The translations under genes were made by a program, and so were the position numbers. 34,136 bases of DNA from NCBI GenBank assembly GCA_011052215.1, contig DRJK01000120.1, positions 1-34,136 of the forward strand, in the 5' to 3' direction. This DNA is from Gammaproteobacteria bacterium (lineage in GTDB: Bacteria; Pseudomonadota; Gammaproteobacteria; JAADHQ01). Positions 1 to 8,772 of this stretch are shown one piece after another (the first letter of the stretch is position 1; every line of letters starts with the position of its first letter). The notes beneath the pieces are model-generated. The model saw only the letters and a program-made list of their open reading frames with translations. It searched no databases and was not told the origin of the DNA.

Positions 1-85
1 ATGGCCGGATCAAGACACGCAAAACATGCCATCCATGGCGGCTCGGCTGCCGCGTCCGTGCGGCAGACGGTCTTGATCCGGCCAT
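1..85. repeat. Nested palindromic element at left edge
   Basis: A perfect 16-bp inverted repeat (ATGGCCGGATCAAGAC at 1-16, its complement at 70-85) encloses two smaller hairpins: GCCAT/ATGGC at 28-39 and CTGCCGC/GCGGCAG at 47-66. The folded form would be a three-way junction. The outer arm starts exactly at the window edge, so it may be longer. It could be a REP/MITE-like intergenic repeat or a strong RNA hairpin ending an upstream transcript. No T-run follows it on the plus strand. Its family is unknown. Confidence 0.6.
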
Positions 86-177
86 ACCGATTCCATGTCC
101 TCACATTTATATGTGCTTCATAAAGTTAACGGGACCATTAACAGTGATATCAGCAGATTAAATTGAGGAATAATCTT

Positions 178-993
178 ATGGTTACCTTTAAGCCACTTTT
201 TTGCCGGATAAAATACCTTCGGGCAGTACTGATTACCCTGTTTATCTCCATGTTCATGGTGGGGCCGGTTCTGGCGGTTGAAATAACCAGCCAGGAACAG
301 GCTGAAAAACTGATAGGGGAAATCAGCAAAAGAATAGACGGGAACCGTGGTGATGCCGCACTCTTTGTTCAACGAGGGGCGGTCTATTTTAAATTACGTG
401 ATTTTGACAGTGCGGTTGAGGACTACACCCGTGCAATCAAGATCAATGATAAACTTGACCAGGCCTGGTTTGGTCGTGGCATGGCGCAGGCCCGACTGGG
501 TTACATCGATGAAGGCATTGCTGATCTGAGTGTGTTCATTAAAAGGAACCCGAACAGCTCCCTGGCCTATACCAAGCGTGGTGTGCGTTACCTGTGGAAG
601 GGCGACAAGGAAAGTGCACGCAAGGATCTGACCCGGGCCGTTGATCTGGATCCGAATAATGCCGAGGCCCATGACGACCTTGGTGTGGTTTTGGCACAGG
701 CGGGTAAATACAGAGAGGCCATCGCCCATTTTCGTCTCACCGTGAGACTGGACCCCACATACCAGAAGGGCCATCATAATCTGGCCATGGCCCTTTATGT
801 GGTTGAAAAAGATGAGCTGGCCCTGGCGCGGGTAAACATTGCACAAAAACTGGATCCTGATGCACGTAATACCCTGCTACTGAAAAGCGAGATACTCAAT
901 GCAATGGGGCGAGTGGCGGAGGCCGGCAAACTGAAGGACGAGGCGATGTTCCTGCAGGAAGGGAACTGGTCGGAGCGTGCACCGATAGAATAA
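178..993 (+). CDS. Exported tetratricopeptide-repeat protein
   Basis: This is a 271-residue protein with a basic N-terminus and a hydrophobic segment ending near VGPVLA, which reads as a signal peptide or anchor. About five tandem TPR helix pairs follow, with typical units such as AWFGRGMAQARLGYIDEGI and AHDDLGVVLAQAGKYREAI. TPR proteins are protein-binding scaffolds, and no catalytic motif is visible. The ORF track starts at a TTG (163), but that TTG lies within TTGAGGAA, which looks like the ribosome binding site of the ATG at 178, so I start there. The gene converges on the YiiX-like gene. Function cannot be narrowed beyond a periplasmic or membrane-tethered TPR scaffold. Confidence 0.85.
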   Translation: MVTFKPLFCRIKYLRAVLITLFISMFMVGPVLAVEITSQEQAEKLIGEISKRIDGNRGDAALFVQRGAVYFKLRDFDSAVEDYTRAIKINDKLDQAWFGRGMAQARLGYIDEGIADLSVFIKRNPNSSLAYTKRGVRYLWKGDKESARKDLTRAVDLDPNNAEAHDDLGVVLAQAGKYREAIAHFRLTVRLDPTYQKGHHNLAMALYVVEKDELALARVNIAQKLDPDARNTLLLKSEILNAMGRVAEAGKLKDEAMFLQEGNWSERAPIE

Positions 994-1093
994 CCCGTGG
1001 CGGGTTGTGTTTTATAAAGGCCTTGCGCCCTCCGCTTCTTTGCGTTGTAAAAATCGAATATCAGCTTTCCCGTATTATTCCAGAAAAAATTAT

Positions 1094-1705
1094 TCAGTGC
1101 ATGGACTCGATCAGTACGGCATTGTTATGCCGGTAGGTGTCTTCAATAGTGATAAACCGGCCCCCTGATTTTTGTGCGGTCGGTTGTATGAGGTTGGGCT
1201 GACTGACCTCGGCACTGGCGCGCCAGACAAGTTCGGTGCAATACATGACATTGCTGCTGTCCAGATCAAACCGTGTGTCAAAGGCAATGTGCTGGTGGGC
1301 ATAACGGCTTGCTGTCCGAGCCAGTTTATTCTGTTGCTGTCTGTCCAGTTTCAGGCGGTACACGGCCCAGTCACTGACATCGCCGAGGAAATCAGACAGG
1401 GGTTCCCTGACAACCCCGTTGTACCCCTTATCATCATCCTGGATAGAGTGAACGACATAGGCCTTCCGGTTTTTCATTACGGCTATTCCGACATGTGAAA
1501 AGCGTCTGTCGGATATCGAGAAACTGGCGGCGATATCCGACATCATTCCCTTGCCTCTGCGCAATATCAGGTCACCGTTCTGCACCCCCGTCAGCCGGAG
1601 TGACTGGCCGACAGCCTGCGCCTGTCCTGAAAGAGCCAGGGTAGAGGCAAGCAGCCAGGCCAGCCTGACCAGAGAATTTATTTTTTTTCCTCGTGTACCT
1701 TCCAC
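1094..1705 (-). CDS. YiiX/NlpC-P60-like papain-fold hydrolase, exported
   Basis: The 203-residue protein has a signal peptide (cleavage likely after SGQAQA) and the hallmarks of the YiiX/YaeF (DUF830) permuted papain fold: a start of the type NGDLILRRG, the catalytic histidine in RFSHVGIAV (H71), and the catalytic cysteine in MYCTELVW (C156). Family members hydrolyse amide or thioester bonds in the envelope, but their substrates are mostly unknown. The start is a GTG at 1705 preceded by GAGGA at suitable spacing. It overlaps the end of the upstream lipoprotein gene by 28 bases, which points to translational coupling. The exact substrate cannot be inferred. Confidence 0.8.
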   Translation of the reverse strand: MEGTRGKKINSLVRLAWLLASTLALSGQAQAVGQSLRLTGVQNGDLILRRGKGMMSDIAASFSISDRRFSHVGIAVMKNRKAYVVHSIQDDDKGYNGVVREPLSDFLGDVSDWAVYRLKLDRQQQNKLARTASRYAHQHIAFDTRFDLDSSNVMYCTELVWRASAEVSQPNLIQPTAQKSGGRFITIEDTYRHNNAVLIESMH

Positions 1706-2052
1706 TTGCCCTTTTCCTCGATCAGGTGCATGGTCTGGACCTGACCACCCTCTTTATTACGGAATTCGACGGTGGCCTTATCACCCTCAATTTTTTCATT
1801 TAGAAGAATGAATGAATAATTTTCATTCTTTTTCATTTTTGCACCCATCGGAGCACCCATTTTCCCCATCATCTCGATCAGTTGCCCGGTCTGTTCAGAG
1901 GCATATTGTCTGGCCTCGTTAAATTCGGCCTTTGATAAGTGTGTCATAAATTTTTTGGCGACCTCACCGGGACTGGCGGGGCTACAGGCGGCAACAAGGC
2001 CGGTAAAAATAAACAAGATGAGTACGCGAATGATATGACTGGGTTGTTTCAT
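1678..2052 (-). CDS. DUF4878-like lipoprotein
   Basis: This 124-residue protein has a lipoprotein signal peptide with lipobox VAAC (C23). The mature part resembles the DUF4878/NTF2-like fold: SPGEVAKKFMTHLSKAEFNEARQYAS, then strands ending VEFRNKEGGQVQTMHLIEEKGKWKV. Such proteins are outer-membrane or periplasmic lipoproteins of unknown role. A Met/Gly/Lys-rich linker (MMGKMGAPMGAKMKK) sits in the middle. It is first in a two-gene minus-strand unit with the YiiX-like hydrolase and is divergent from the histidine kinase. The fold is inferred from sequence pattern only. Confidence 0.75.
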   Translation of the reverse strand: MKQPSHIIRVLILFIFTGLVAACSPASPGEVAKKFMTHLSKAEFNEARQYASEQTGQLIEMMGKMGAPMGAKMKKNENYSFILLNEKIEGDKATVEFRNKEGGQVQTMHLIEEKGKWKVHEEKK

Positions 2053-2233
2053 TATTTTTCCTTTGGCTGATAGCAGAATACAGATCCATTCTAGACCAGG
2101 AAGTGTTGGCAGGCACTAATTTGCGGGCGAATGTTAATTATGGGCTAACAAAGTTACACATAATAAATAATCTAAATTGTTTTGCAATTTGTGCCGATAA
2201 CCATTTGTGTCACTCTGCATGTGAATCAGAAAA

Positions 2234-3406
2234 ATGCTAGCGAATGAAAAACAACCAGACCTGGAGTCCAGAATCCAGTATCTGGAGGAAAAGAACAGGG
2301 GACTTGTTGAAAGGGTCAGGTTGCTTTCTGTCAATAATCGTGAGCAGTCTTCGCTGATCAATACATTGATGGAAAATGTTCCTTTTGGTGTAATGATTAT
2401 TGATGCAAATCAAAAAATCATCCAGATAAATAAATCAGCGGAAACCGTTCTGGGTATTAATCGTGTGACCGCCATTGGCCACGGTTGCGGTGAGTTTTTC
2501 GGGTGTCATGAGCAGTATGAGGCCTGCCCTGTTTTTGATCGTGGCGAGCCTGTTCTCGTTGACGAAATAACCTGTAATGATATCAAGCTGATGAGGAGTG
2601 CTGTCGTGGCATCATACAGGGATGAGAAAGTCCTGATTGTTACGTTTATTGATATCACAGAAATTGACAGGGCACGTGAGGCAATCATAGCTGCATCCCG
2701 CGCAAAGGATGATTTTCTGTCAAAAATAAGTCATGAACTGCGCACACCACTCAACGCCATTATCGGTTTCTCGGATATATTAAGGTCCGACAGGCAGCTC
2801 CTGAATAGTGATGAGATGCTCGAGATGCTCGAGATGATCAGCGATTCAGGGATGGAGCTGCTGGATATCATCAATACAGTACTGGATCTTTCGCGGATCA
2901 AGTCGCAGGCAGTTAAATTGCTGGAGGGTGAATTTGATATTAATCAACTTGTCGACAACCTGACCAGGAAGGTCCGGCCTTTGATGGAAAAAAACAGCAA
3001 CACCTTCATAACGAATTGTCCCGAGGGGTTTGGCAGCATGAACGGGGACAGCCCGCATCTTTCGCAGGTCCTGTTTAATATCCTGGGGAATGCGGCCAAG
3101 TTCACCCAGAACGGAACGGTGACCCTCGATGTGGGTTCTCAAGAGGATGGAAATCTGCGATGGATTGTTTTTTCAGTAAAGGATAGCGGTATCGGTATGG
3201 AGCCCGGAGAGGTGTCCAGGGTTTTTAATGGATTTGAGCAGGCAGATAATTCGAGTAGCCGGGGTTATGCGGGTTTGGGTGTAGGGCTGACCATCGCCTT
3301 GCAGCTTGTCGATATGATGGGTGGTGGTATTGATGTCGAGAGCAGGAAAGGTGAGGGATCCCTGTTTACCGTCAGGGTGCCGGCCAGGAGTCCGGCAGAC
3401 GCCTAG
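2234..3406 (+). CDS. PAS-domain sensor histidine kinase
   Basis: A 390-residue, apparently cytoplasmic hybrid-less kinase. Order: a coiled coil (about 10-45), a PAS domain (about 40-145), HisKA with phospho-acceptor H167 in KISHELRTPLNAIIGFSDIL, and HATPase_c with the N box (NILGNAAKF, about 282-290), G1 DSGIGM (317-322), F box and G2 GLGVGL (347-352). No transmembrane segment or receiver domain is present. The PAS domain holds cysteines C85, C91, C98 and C114, a spacing that could bind a metal or cluster or respond to redox. No response regulator is adjacent, so it is an orphan here. A 9-bp tandem repeat (GAGATGCTC) gives EMLEMLEM. It converges on the DsrE-like gene with a 4-base overlap of the ends. 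Confidence 0.9.
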   Translation: MLANEKQPDLESRIQYLEEKNRGLVERVRLLSVNNREQSSLINTLMENVPFGVMIIDANQKIIQINKSAETVLGINRVTAIGHGCGEFFGCHEQYEACPVFDRGEPVLVDEITCNDIKLMRSAVVASYRDEKVLIVTFIDITEIDRAREAIIAASRAKDDFLSKISHELRTPLNAIIGFSDILRSDRQLLNSDEMLEMLEMISDSGMELLDIINTVLDLSRIKSQAVKLLEGEFDINQLVDNLTRKVRPLMEKNSNTFITNCPEGFGSMNGDSPHLSQVLFNILGNAAKFTQNGTVTLDVGSQEDGNLRWIVFSVKDSGIGMEPGEVSRVFNGFEQADNSSSRGYAGLGVGLTIALQLVDMMGGGIDVESRKGEGSLFTVRVPARSPADA

Positions 3407-3738
3407 AACGTTATAACCTTGTCTGCCTCCATGGTGATGTCGTACAGGTTTTGCATTGAGCCCATTTCACAATTCAGATCTTCTCGCAGAAAGGGCATTT
3501 CATCTTCCCTGAGTTCACAACACAGATCGCAGCCGACAAGTTTGCCACCATATTCCTCGTAATAATCCAGTTGCTCTCGTATATTGTATTTAATTGAATC
3601 CAGCGACAGGCATTCCACACCTTTGCCTAACAGAAAAATGCTGACGGTTTTATCGTAGCCCAGCGCGGTATTGCCCAGCCTGAATGCGTTCCACACCACC
3701 TCGGGGTCGTTGGAATAGATAATGATAGCCAGGTTCAT
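3403..3738 (-). CDS. DsrE/DsrF-fold protein (possible sulfur transfer or redox)
   Basis: A 111-residue protein that starts with the DsrE-family pattern MNLAIIIYSNDPEVVWNAFRL and continues with ALGYDKTVSIFLLGKGVE. DsrE/F/TusD-like proteins are small cytoplasmic Rossmann-like proteins, and some carry persulfides on a conserved cysteine. Here there are cysteines at 43, 70, 73, 74 and 90. The GCDLCCELRE stretch is placed where family members often have their active cysteine. No tusBCD or dsr partners are next to it, so a sulfur role is a family-level inference. Its 3' end overlaps that of the kinase gene by 4 bases. Confidence 0.75.
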   Translation of the reverse strand: MNLAIIIYSNDPEVVWNAFRLGNTALGYDKTVSIFLLGKGVECLSLDSIKYNIREQLDYYEEYGGKLVGCDLCCELREDEMPFLREDLNCEMGSMQNLYDITMEADKVITF

Positions 3739-3847
3739 TTTTTAATAATGGAGTAAGGGCTATGTTTGTCAAGCCCTGCTTGTAATGGATGAGGTTGCAG
3801 CGGGGAAAATAACAGGCACCGGTTTTCAGGTTGCCCGTATCCGGATG

Positions 3848-5008
3848 TTATTGTTTGCGGTTGAAACTTAACCATGATAGCAGGCGTACTACTTTTGCCC
3901 AGCACCATTCCTTGAACCGGCTCACCCAGGGTCGTTTGTGCCAGTCGGCGGCCAGGATTTCCCTGCTGCTGGAGAAGTCTGTTTCAAACAGTTGTTGCAC
4001 CTGGCAGGCAAAACCGGGGTCATCGACCTCCTGGTTGGCCTCCAGATTCCACCTGAAATTCCAGCGGTCAACATTGCTTGAACCGATGCTGGTCCATTGG
4101 TCACATAACAGTATTTTAATATGTGTAAAGCGGGGTTGATATTCATATACACGCACGCCACGGCGCAGTAAGCGGGAATAGAAATGTCTGCCCATGTGCC
4201 TTACCCAGGGGTGGTCGCTGTGTGGTCCCGGCAACAGTATTCTGACATCAATGCCCGAATGTGCCTGTCTGGACAGCGCCTTCAGGAGTTTGCGCGAGGG
4301 TACAAAATAGGCGGTGGCCAGCCAGACCCGCGACTGTGCCCCCCTTATCCTGTTGACAAAAGAACGGATGATTTCGGAGTGGGTAAAAGACCTGCTTTCC
4401 ACTACCAGGCCGGGTTGTGGTGACGCCAGTTTCGGTAACGGGGCAGATTTGTATCTTTCAATCCGGCTGGTTGTGCAGCGTTTCCAGAAATCTTCAAACA
4501 GGGTTTGCCAGTCAGCGACACAGGCACCGGTAATATGGATAACGGCCTCATGCCAGTAATAGTGCGGATGGCTGGCCCGGTCAAAGTCATCCGTGATACC
4601 CATTCCTCCGGTATAGGCCGTCATACCATCGATCAGCAGTAGTTTGCGATGGTCACGAAACAGGTTGCGCCGCAGCCGGCCATATTGCAACGGGTTATAA
4701 AAATGAATGGAAATGCCGGCGTCCTGCAAGCGGACCCTGTCTGAATTCTCCAGACCCAGCGAGCCAAAGGCATCCAGGAGGACATGGATATTGACGCCCC
4801 TGTGGCTGGCCGCCATCAAAGCGTCAATAAAACGACTGGCAACCACCCCGGATTCGAACAGGTACATCTCCAGGTAAATGCAGGTTTTGGCCTGTTCAAT
4901 GGCACCCAGCATGTCGGCATAAAAAACGTCACCATCGACAAGCAGGGTGAAGTGATTATTTTCACGCCACGGAAACCGGTATTTTTTCAGTGCCCTATTT
5001 TGATTCAT
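3848..5008 (-). CDS. clsB: Phospholipase D family protein, cardiolipin synthase B-like
   Basis: The 386-residue protein carries two HKD motifs: HRKLLLIDG (H120, K122, D127) followed by TGG, and HIKILLCD (H296, K298, D303) followed by IGSSNVD. This is the duplicated PLD catalytic core used by bacterial cardiolipin synthases to transfer phosphatidyl groups at the inner membrane. It lacks the two N-terminal transmembrane helices of ClsA, so it is closest in layout to ClsB. Length fits that subgroup. The symbol is a best match by architecture; another PLD-family phosphatidyltransferase is possible. Confidence 0.85.
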   Translation of the reverse strand: MNQNRALKKYRFPWRENNHFTLLVDGDVFYADMLGAIEQAKTCIYLEMYLFESGVVASRFIDALMAASHRGVNIHVLLDAFGSLGLENSDRVRLQDAGISIHFYNPLQYGRLRRNLFRDHRKLLLIDGMTAYTGGMGITDDFDRASHPHYYWHEAVIHITGACVADWQTLFEDFWKRCTTSRIERYKSAPLPKLASPQPGLVVESRSFTHSEIIRSFVNRIRGAQSRVWLATAYFVPSRKLLKALSRQAHSGIDVRILLPGPHSDHPWVRHMGRHFYSRLLRRGVRVYEYQPRFTHIKILLCDQWTSIGSSNVDRWNFRWNLEANQEVDDPGFACQVQQLFETDFSSSREILAADWHKRPWVSRFKEWCWAKVVRLLSWLSFNRKQ

Positions 5009-5175
5009 GCAAAGAACTTGTCCACATCAGCAATTCTCTCTTGTATTTGCTATATTTACATGATTCCAAAGCTCTTTTTTACAGCTTAGGTGATATTCAG
5101 GTGTAATAGTTGTAATTTATGACTCTTTTTCATAGTCTTTCAAGTACGGAGCCAGGAATGGTCCGCATGTTTTAT

Positions 5176-5200
5176 CAGGGTATGCTTTATGCATACCCTG
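5176..5200. repeat. 10-bp perfect inverted repeat upstream of glgP
   Basis: CAGGGTATGC and GCATACCCTG flank a 5-base loop (TTTAT), about 75 bases before the glgP start. No T-run follows, so a simple intrinsic terminator is unlikely. It could be an operator or an mRNA leader hairpin controlling glgP. Confidence 0.5.
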
Positions 5201-5273
5201 TGTCATTACTGTTCGGGTCGATCTGCGGATGGGTGGCCTTGTTAAAAAACAATAAACAGCATGGATAATATTT

Positions 5274-7826
5274 ATGGGAATTACGCGCTACAGTCTTGAG
5301 GTACAGGCAGTTATCCCCAGGGAACTGGTCCGCCTCAGCGAATTGTCTGAGGATTTGTATTACAGCTGGGACCGCCATGTGCGCAGCCTGTTTCACAGGC
5401 TTGACCGGGATTTATGGGATTCGAGTGGCCACAACCCCAAGGTGTTCCTGCGCAGAATTTCACAATCCATACTCGATGATGCCGTACTCGATACCGTTTA
5501 CATGGATGAGTACAACCGTATCCTGGCCATGTACGATAGCTACAAAAATAAAAACACACATAAACAAATCGAAGGGCTTTTTGATAATGACGACCTGGTC
5601 GCCTACTTCAGTGCGGAATTTGGCGTTCATGAGAGCCTGCCTATTTATTCCGGTGGCCTGGGCATACTGGCCGGCGATCATTGCAAGGCCGTCAGTGATC
5701 TGGGTATTCCATTTGTTGCGGTCGGCCTGCTGTATCGGCAGGGATACTTTATGCAGACCATCGATGTGCATGGTAACCAGGTTTCACACTATCAACAGAC
5801 CGATTTTAATGACCTTGCAATAAGGCCTGCAACCAATGCCCGTGGTGAAGAGCTGCATGTGACAATTTCATTGCCTGGCAGGGAGCTGACGTTACGCGTC
5901 TGGCTGGCCCGCCTGGGGCACATCAAGCTCGTATTGCTGGACTGTGATGTGTCAGTGAATACGGACGAGGACCGTTTTATTACCCATCAGCTTTATGGTG
6001 GTGACCTGCATACCCGTATCCAGCAGGAAATGGTACTGGGCCTGGGTGGCGTCAGGGCATTGCGGGCCATGGGGCTGGCGCCCAATGTCTGGCACATCAA
6101 TGAAGGACATTCGGCCTTCCAGATCCTTGAGCGTTGTCATGAGCTTGTGCAGGCCGGGATGGACTTCAAATCAGCACTGGAACTGGTGGCCTCCGGCACG
6201 GTGTTTACAACCCACACCCCGGTTGCGGCAGGGCACGATATTTTTGACCATGACATGATGGACACTTATATGGGTGAGTACGTCAAAGGCCTGGGAATCA
6301 AGATGAAACAACTGTTGGCACTGGGCAGCTCGCCGGCTAGCCGCGGTGGCTTTAACATGACAGCCCTGGCGTTGCGTGGTTCACGTTTCCATAATGGTGT
6401 CAGTCGCATACACGGCGAGGTGGCATCGAGGAATGAGGCCTATATCTGGCCCCAGATTCCACACGAGGAAAACCCGATTTCCTATGTGACCAACGGTGTG
6501 CATGTACAGACTTTCCTGGCGCGCGAATGGACCAGCCTGTTTGATATGCGGTTCCGTGAATGGCGCAATGAATTACTGAATGAGTCTTACTGGGAATGTA
6601 TCGATGAAATACCCGACCACAGGGTATGGAGTCTGCAACAGTCGCTGAAAACCGAACTGATCAAGGATGTTCATGATCGTGTGTTATTGCAGCACAGAAG
6701 AAATGGTTGCAGTGAGGCCCTGCTCAGGCGTATATGCCAGCATATCAGTGAGCCGGAAAAAGACATGCTGGTACTGGGTTTTGCCAGGCGGTTTGCAACC
6801 TACAAACGCGCAACCCTGATTTTTTCAAACCCCGACCGCCTGAACCGGCTACTGAACGATCCGAAGCGCCCGGTTTTGCTTATTTTTGCCGGCAAGGCCC
6901 ACCCCAGTGATTTACCCGGCCAGCAGTTGATCCGCCAGATACACGAATATTCAATGATGCCGCAATACCAGGGCAAGATCATCCTGCTGGAAGGTTATGA
7001 CATGGCATTGGCCAGAAAACTGGTTACCGGTGTGGATGTCTGGCTGAACAACCCGGAATACCCGCTTGAAGCCAGTGGTACGTCGGGTGAAAAGGCGGGC
7101 ATCAACGGTGTGTTGAATCTCAGTGTGCTCGATGGCTGGTGGGGTGAAGGTTTTAACAGTGATAATGGCTGGGGTATTTCAGCACACGGGCCGGAGTTTG
7201 ATGCCGACTACCGTAACCACGAAGAGGCATCGGATTTAATGGATATCCTCGAGAAAGAGGTGATCCCGCTATACTTCAACCGCGACAGCCAGGGGTACTC
7301 CAGTGAATGGGTCAGGATGTCCAAGGCGTCAATGAAATCAATCATCCCGCAGTTTAATGCACAACGCATGGTGAGAGACTATGTCAAAAAATTCTACGTC
7401 CAGGCAAAGGAAAAATCAGCGCGAATGTTTTTTGATAACGCAGCCCCCGCACAACAACTCGCTGAATGGAAAAGCAAGATCCTGTCCTGCTGGGCCGGTG
7501 TTGTTATCAAACGGCTGGATGAGGTGAAAAAAGAGATTATCTTTGATGAGGATTTGTCGGTCAGGGTCGGCGTGTTCCTCAACGGCCTGTCGCCCGAAGA
7601 TGTAGTTGTGGAATGTCTGGTGGGTACAGAGGAAAATGGCAGTGGATTCAACATGCATGATTCCTTTCGCTTCACGGATGGAGGTGACGGGGAAAATGGC
7701 GAACGTATTTTCTCCCTTGAAATGAAGCCCAGCCTGTCCGGGTTGCAATTTTACAAGATACGGGTTTTCCCCTACCACTCATTACAGGTACATCCTTTTG
7801 AAACGGGCTGTATGATCTGGCTCTAG
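5274..7826 (+). CDS. glgP: Alpha-glucan (glycogen/maltodextrin) phosphorylase
   Basis: An 850-residue GT35 phosphorylase of the bacterial/archaeal subtype that begins with a DUF3417-like region (LSEDLYYSWDRHVRSLFHRL). It releases glucose-1-phosphate from alpha-1,4-glucans using pyridoxal phosphate. Visible family blocks are YFSAEFGVHESLPIYSGGLG, TTHTPVAAGHD, FARRFATYKR, and the PLP-lysine region EASGTSGEKAGINGVLNLS, where K607 should carry PLP. In most members this reads GTSGMKA or GTGNMK, so E606 before the lysine is a small departure. The start ATG has only a weak Shine-Dalgarno. It is the first plus-strand gene of the glycogen island and stands 27 bases before lgt. Confidence 0.93.
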   Translation: MGITRYSLEVQAVIPRELVRLSELSEDLYYSWDRHVRSLFHRLDRDLWDSSGHNPKVFLRRISQSILDDAVLDTVYMDEYNRILAMYDSYKNKNTHKQIEGLFDNDDLVAYFSAEFGVHESLPIYSGGLGILAGDHCKAVSDLGIPFVAVGLLYRQGYFMQTIDVHGNQVSHYQQTDFNDLAIRPATNARGEELHVTISLPGRELTLRVWLARLGHIKLVLLDCDVSVNTDEDRFITHQLYGGDLHTRIQQEMVLGLGGVRALRAMGLAPNVWHINEGHSAFQILERCHELVQAGMDFKSALELVASGTVFTTHTPVAAGHDIFDHDMMDTYMGEYVKGLGIKMKQLLALGSSPASRGGFNMTALALRGSRFHNGVSRIHGEVASRNEAYIWPQIPHEENPISYVTNGVHVQTFLAREWTSLFDMRFREWRNELLNESYWECIDEIPDHRVWSLQQSLKTELIKDVHDRVLLQHRRNGCSEALLRRICQHISEPEKDMLVLGFARRFATYKRATLIFSNPDRLNRLLNDPKRPVLLIFAGKAHPSDLPGQQLIRQIHEYSMMPQYQGKIILLEGYDMALARKLVTGVDVWLNNPEYPLEASGTSGEKAGINGVLNLSVLDGWWGEGFNSDNGWGISAHGPEFDADYRNHEEASDLMDILEKEVIPLYFNRDSQGYSSEWVRMSKASMKSIIPQFNAQRMVRDYVKKFYVQAKEKSARMFFDNAAPAQQLAEWKSKILSCWAGVVIKRLDEVKKEIIFDEDLSVRVGVFLNGLSPEDVVVECLVGTEENGSGFNMHDSFRFTDGGDGENGERIFSLEMKPSLSGLQFYKIRVFPYHSLQVHPFETGCMIWL

Positions 7827-7853
7827 CCCGATCATCACAAAAAGGAAATTATT

Positions 7854-8651
7854 TTGAAGTTCGATAAAGCCCTGTTTGTCTGGAATGCAGACCCGATCCT
7901 GTTTAGTGCAGGCCCGGTTACTGTTCACTGGTACGGTGTATTGTTTGCCGCTGCCTTTCTGGTTGGCCTGCAAATCATGCGTTGGATATATGACCGCGAA
8001 CAACGCAAACCGGAAGAACTGGACAGCCTGTTTATCTATATCCTGGCAGGTACCATCATCGGTGCGCGCCTGGGACATGTTTTTTTCTATGACCCCGCAT
8101 ACTATCTTGCCAATCCACTGGATATCTTCAAGATCTGGAAGGGTGGGCTGGCAAGCCATGGTGGCGCTGTGGGCATCCTCATTGCGGTTTATCTATACTC
8201 GCGTAAAAACGGCCACCCGTCATGGCTCTGGATACTGGACAGGTTTTGCATGACGGCCGCACTGGGCGGGGCCATGATCAGGATAGGTAACTTCTTTAAC
8301 TCGGAAATTATCGGTACGCCTGTTAATGGTGGCATTGTCTTTGAACGTTTCGACAGTCTCCCCAGGCATCCGGTGCAGTTGTATGAGTCATTTACCTACC
8401 TGCTTATCTTTATTGTGATGCTGGTGATTTACCAGCGTTTCTGGAAGACATTGCGTGACGGAAAGTTGTTCGGGGTGTTCCTCGTCATGTCATTTTCGGC
8501 ACGGTTTTTTCTCGAGTTTTTCAAGGTGCGTCAGGCGAGCTATGCACAGGGTATGGATCTCAGCGTGGGTCAATGGTTGAGTATCCCGTTTGTGATATTT
8601 GGTCTGATACTGATAGTGAGGGGCCATAAGGAAAAAACAGATCTTTCCTGA
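7854..8651 (+). CDS. lgt: Prolipoprotein diacylglyceryl transferase
   Basis: A 265-residue polytopic inner-membrane enzyme that moves diacylglycerol from phosphatidylglycerol to the lipobox cysteine of prolipoproteins. It shows the Lgt marks: VHWYGVLFAAAFLVG near the N-terminus, GGLASHGGAVGI (about 100-111), the signature GAMIRIGNFFNSEIIG, and RHPVQLYES. Multiple hydrophobic helices span the length. The start is TTG at 7854, preceded by AAAGGAAA at good spacing. It is unrelated to glycogen metabolism but follows glgP closely, so it may share its transcript. Confidence 0.95.
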   Translation: MKFDKALFVWNADPILFSAGPVTVHWYGVLFAAAFLVGLQIMRWIYDREQRKPEELDSLFIYILAGTIIGARLGHVFFYDPAYYLANPLDIFKIWKGGLASHGGAVGILIAVYLYSRKNGHPSWLWILDRFCMTAALGGAMIRIGNFFNSEIIGTPVNGGIVFERFDSLPRHPVQLYESFTYLLIFIVMLVIYQRFWKTLRDGKLFGVFLVMSFSARFFLEFFKVRQASYAQGMDLSVGQWLSIPFVIFGLILIVRGHKEKTDLS

Positions 8652-8716
8652 GGGTGTTTCCGGGGCATCCGGCTGACTCGTATAACCAGGAAGATTCCAG
8701 TCAATGTATGCCGGCA

Positions 8717-8746
8717 TAAAAAACCCGACCGATAATTCGGCCGGGT
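8717..8746 (-). terminator. Intrinsic terminator of the porin gene
   Basis: On the minus strand a G+C-rich stem (ACCCGGCCGA / TCGGTCGGGT, one internal mismatch, loop ATTA) is followed directly by TTTTTT. It lies 27 bases after the porin stop. Between convergent lgt and porin it may also serve lgt, although the T-run favours the minus strand. Confidence 0.85.
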
Positions 8747-8772
8747 CAGAAGATCAGACATGATTGTTATAA

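Noticed and set aside
163-177. TTG start of the TPR gene given by the ORF track
   Set aside because: The TTG is part of the TTGAGGAA Shine-Dalgarno of the ATG at 178, which is followed by a normal signal peptide.
2400-2413. Perfect FNR consensus TTGATGCAAATCAA
   Set aside because: It lies inside the PAS region of the kinase gene and encodes IDANQ; no promoter or gene start is near, so chance is more likely than regulation.
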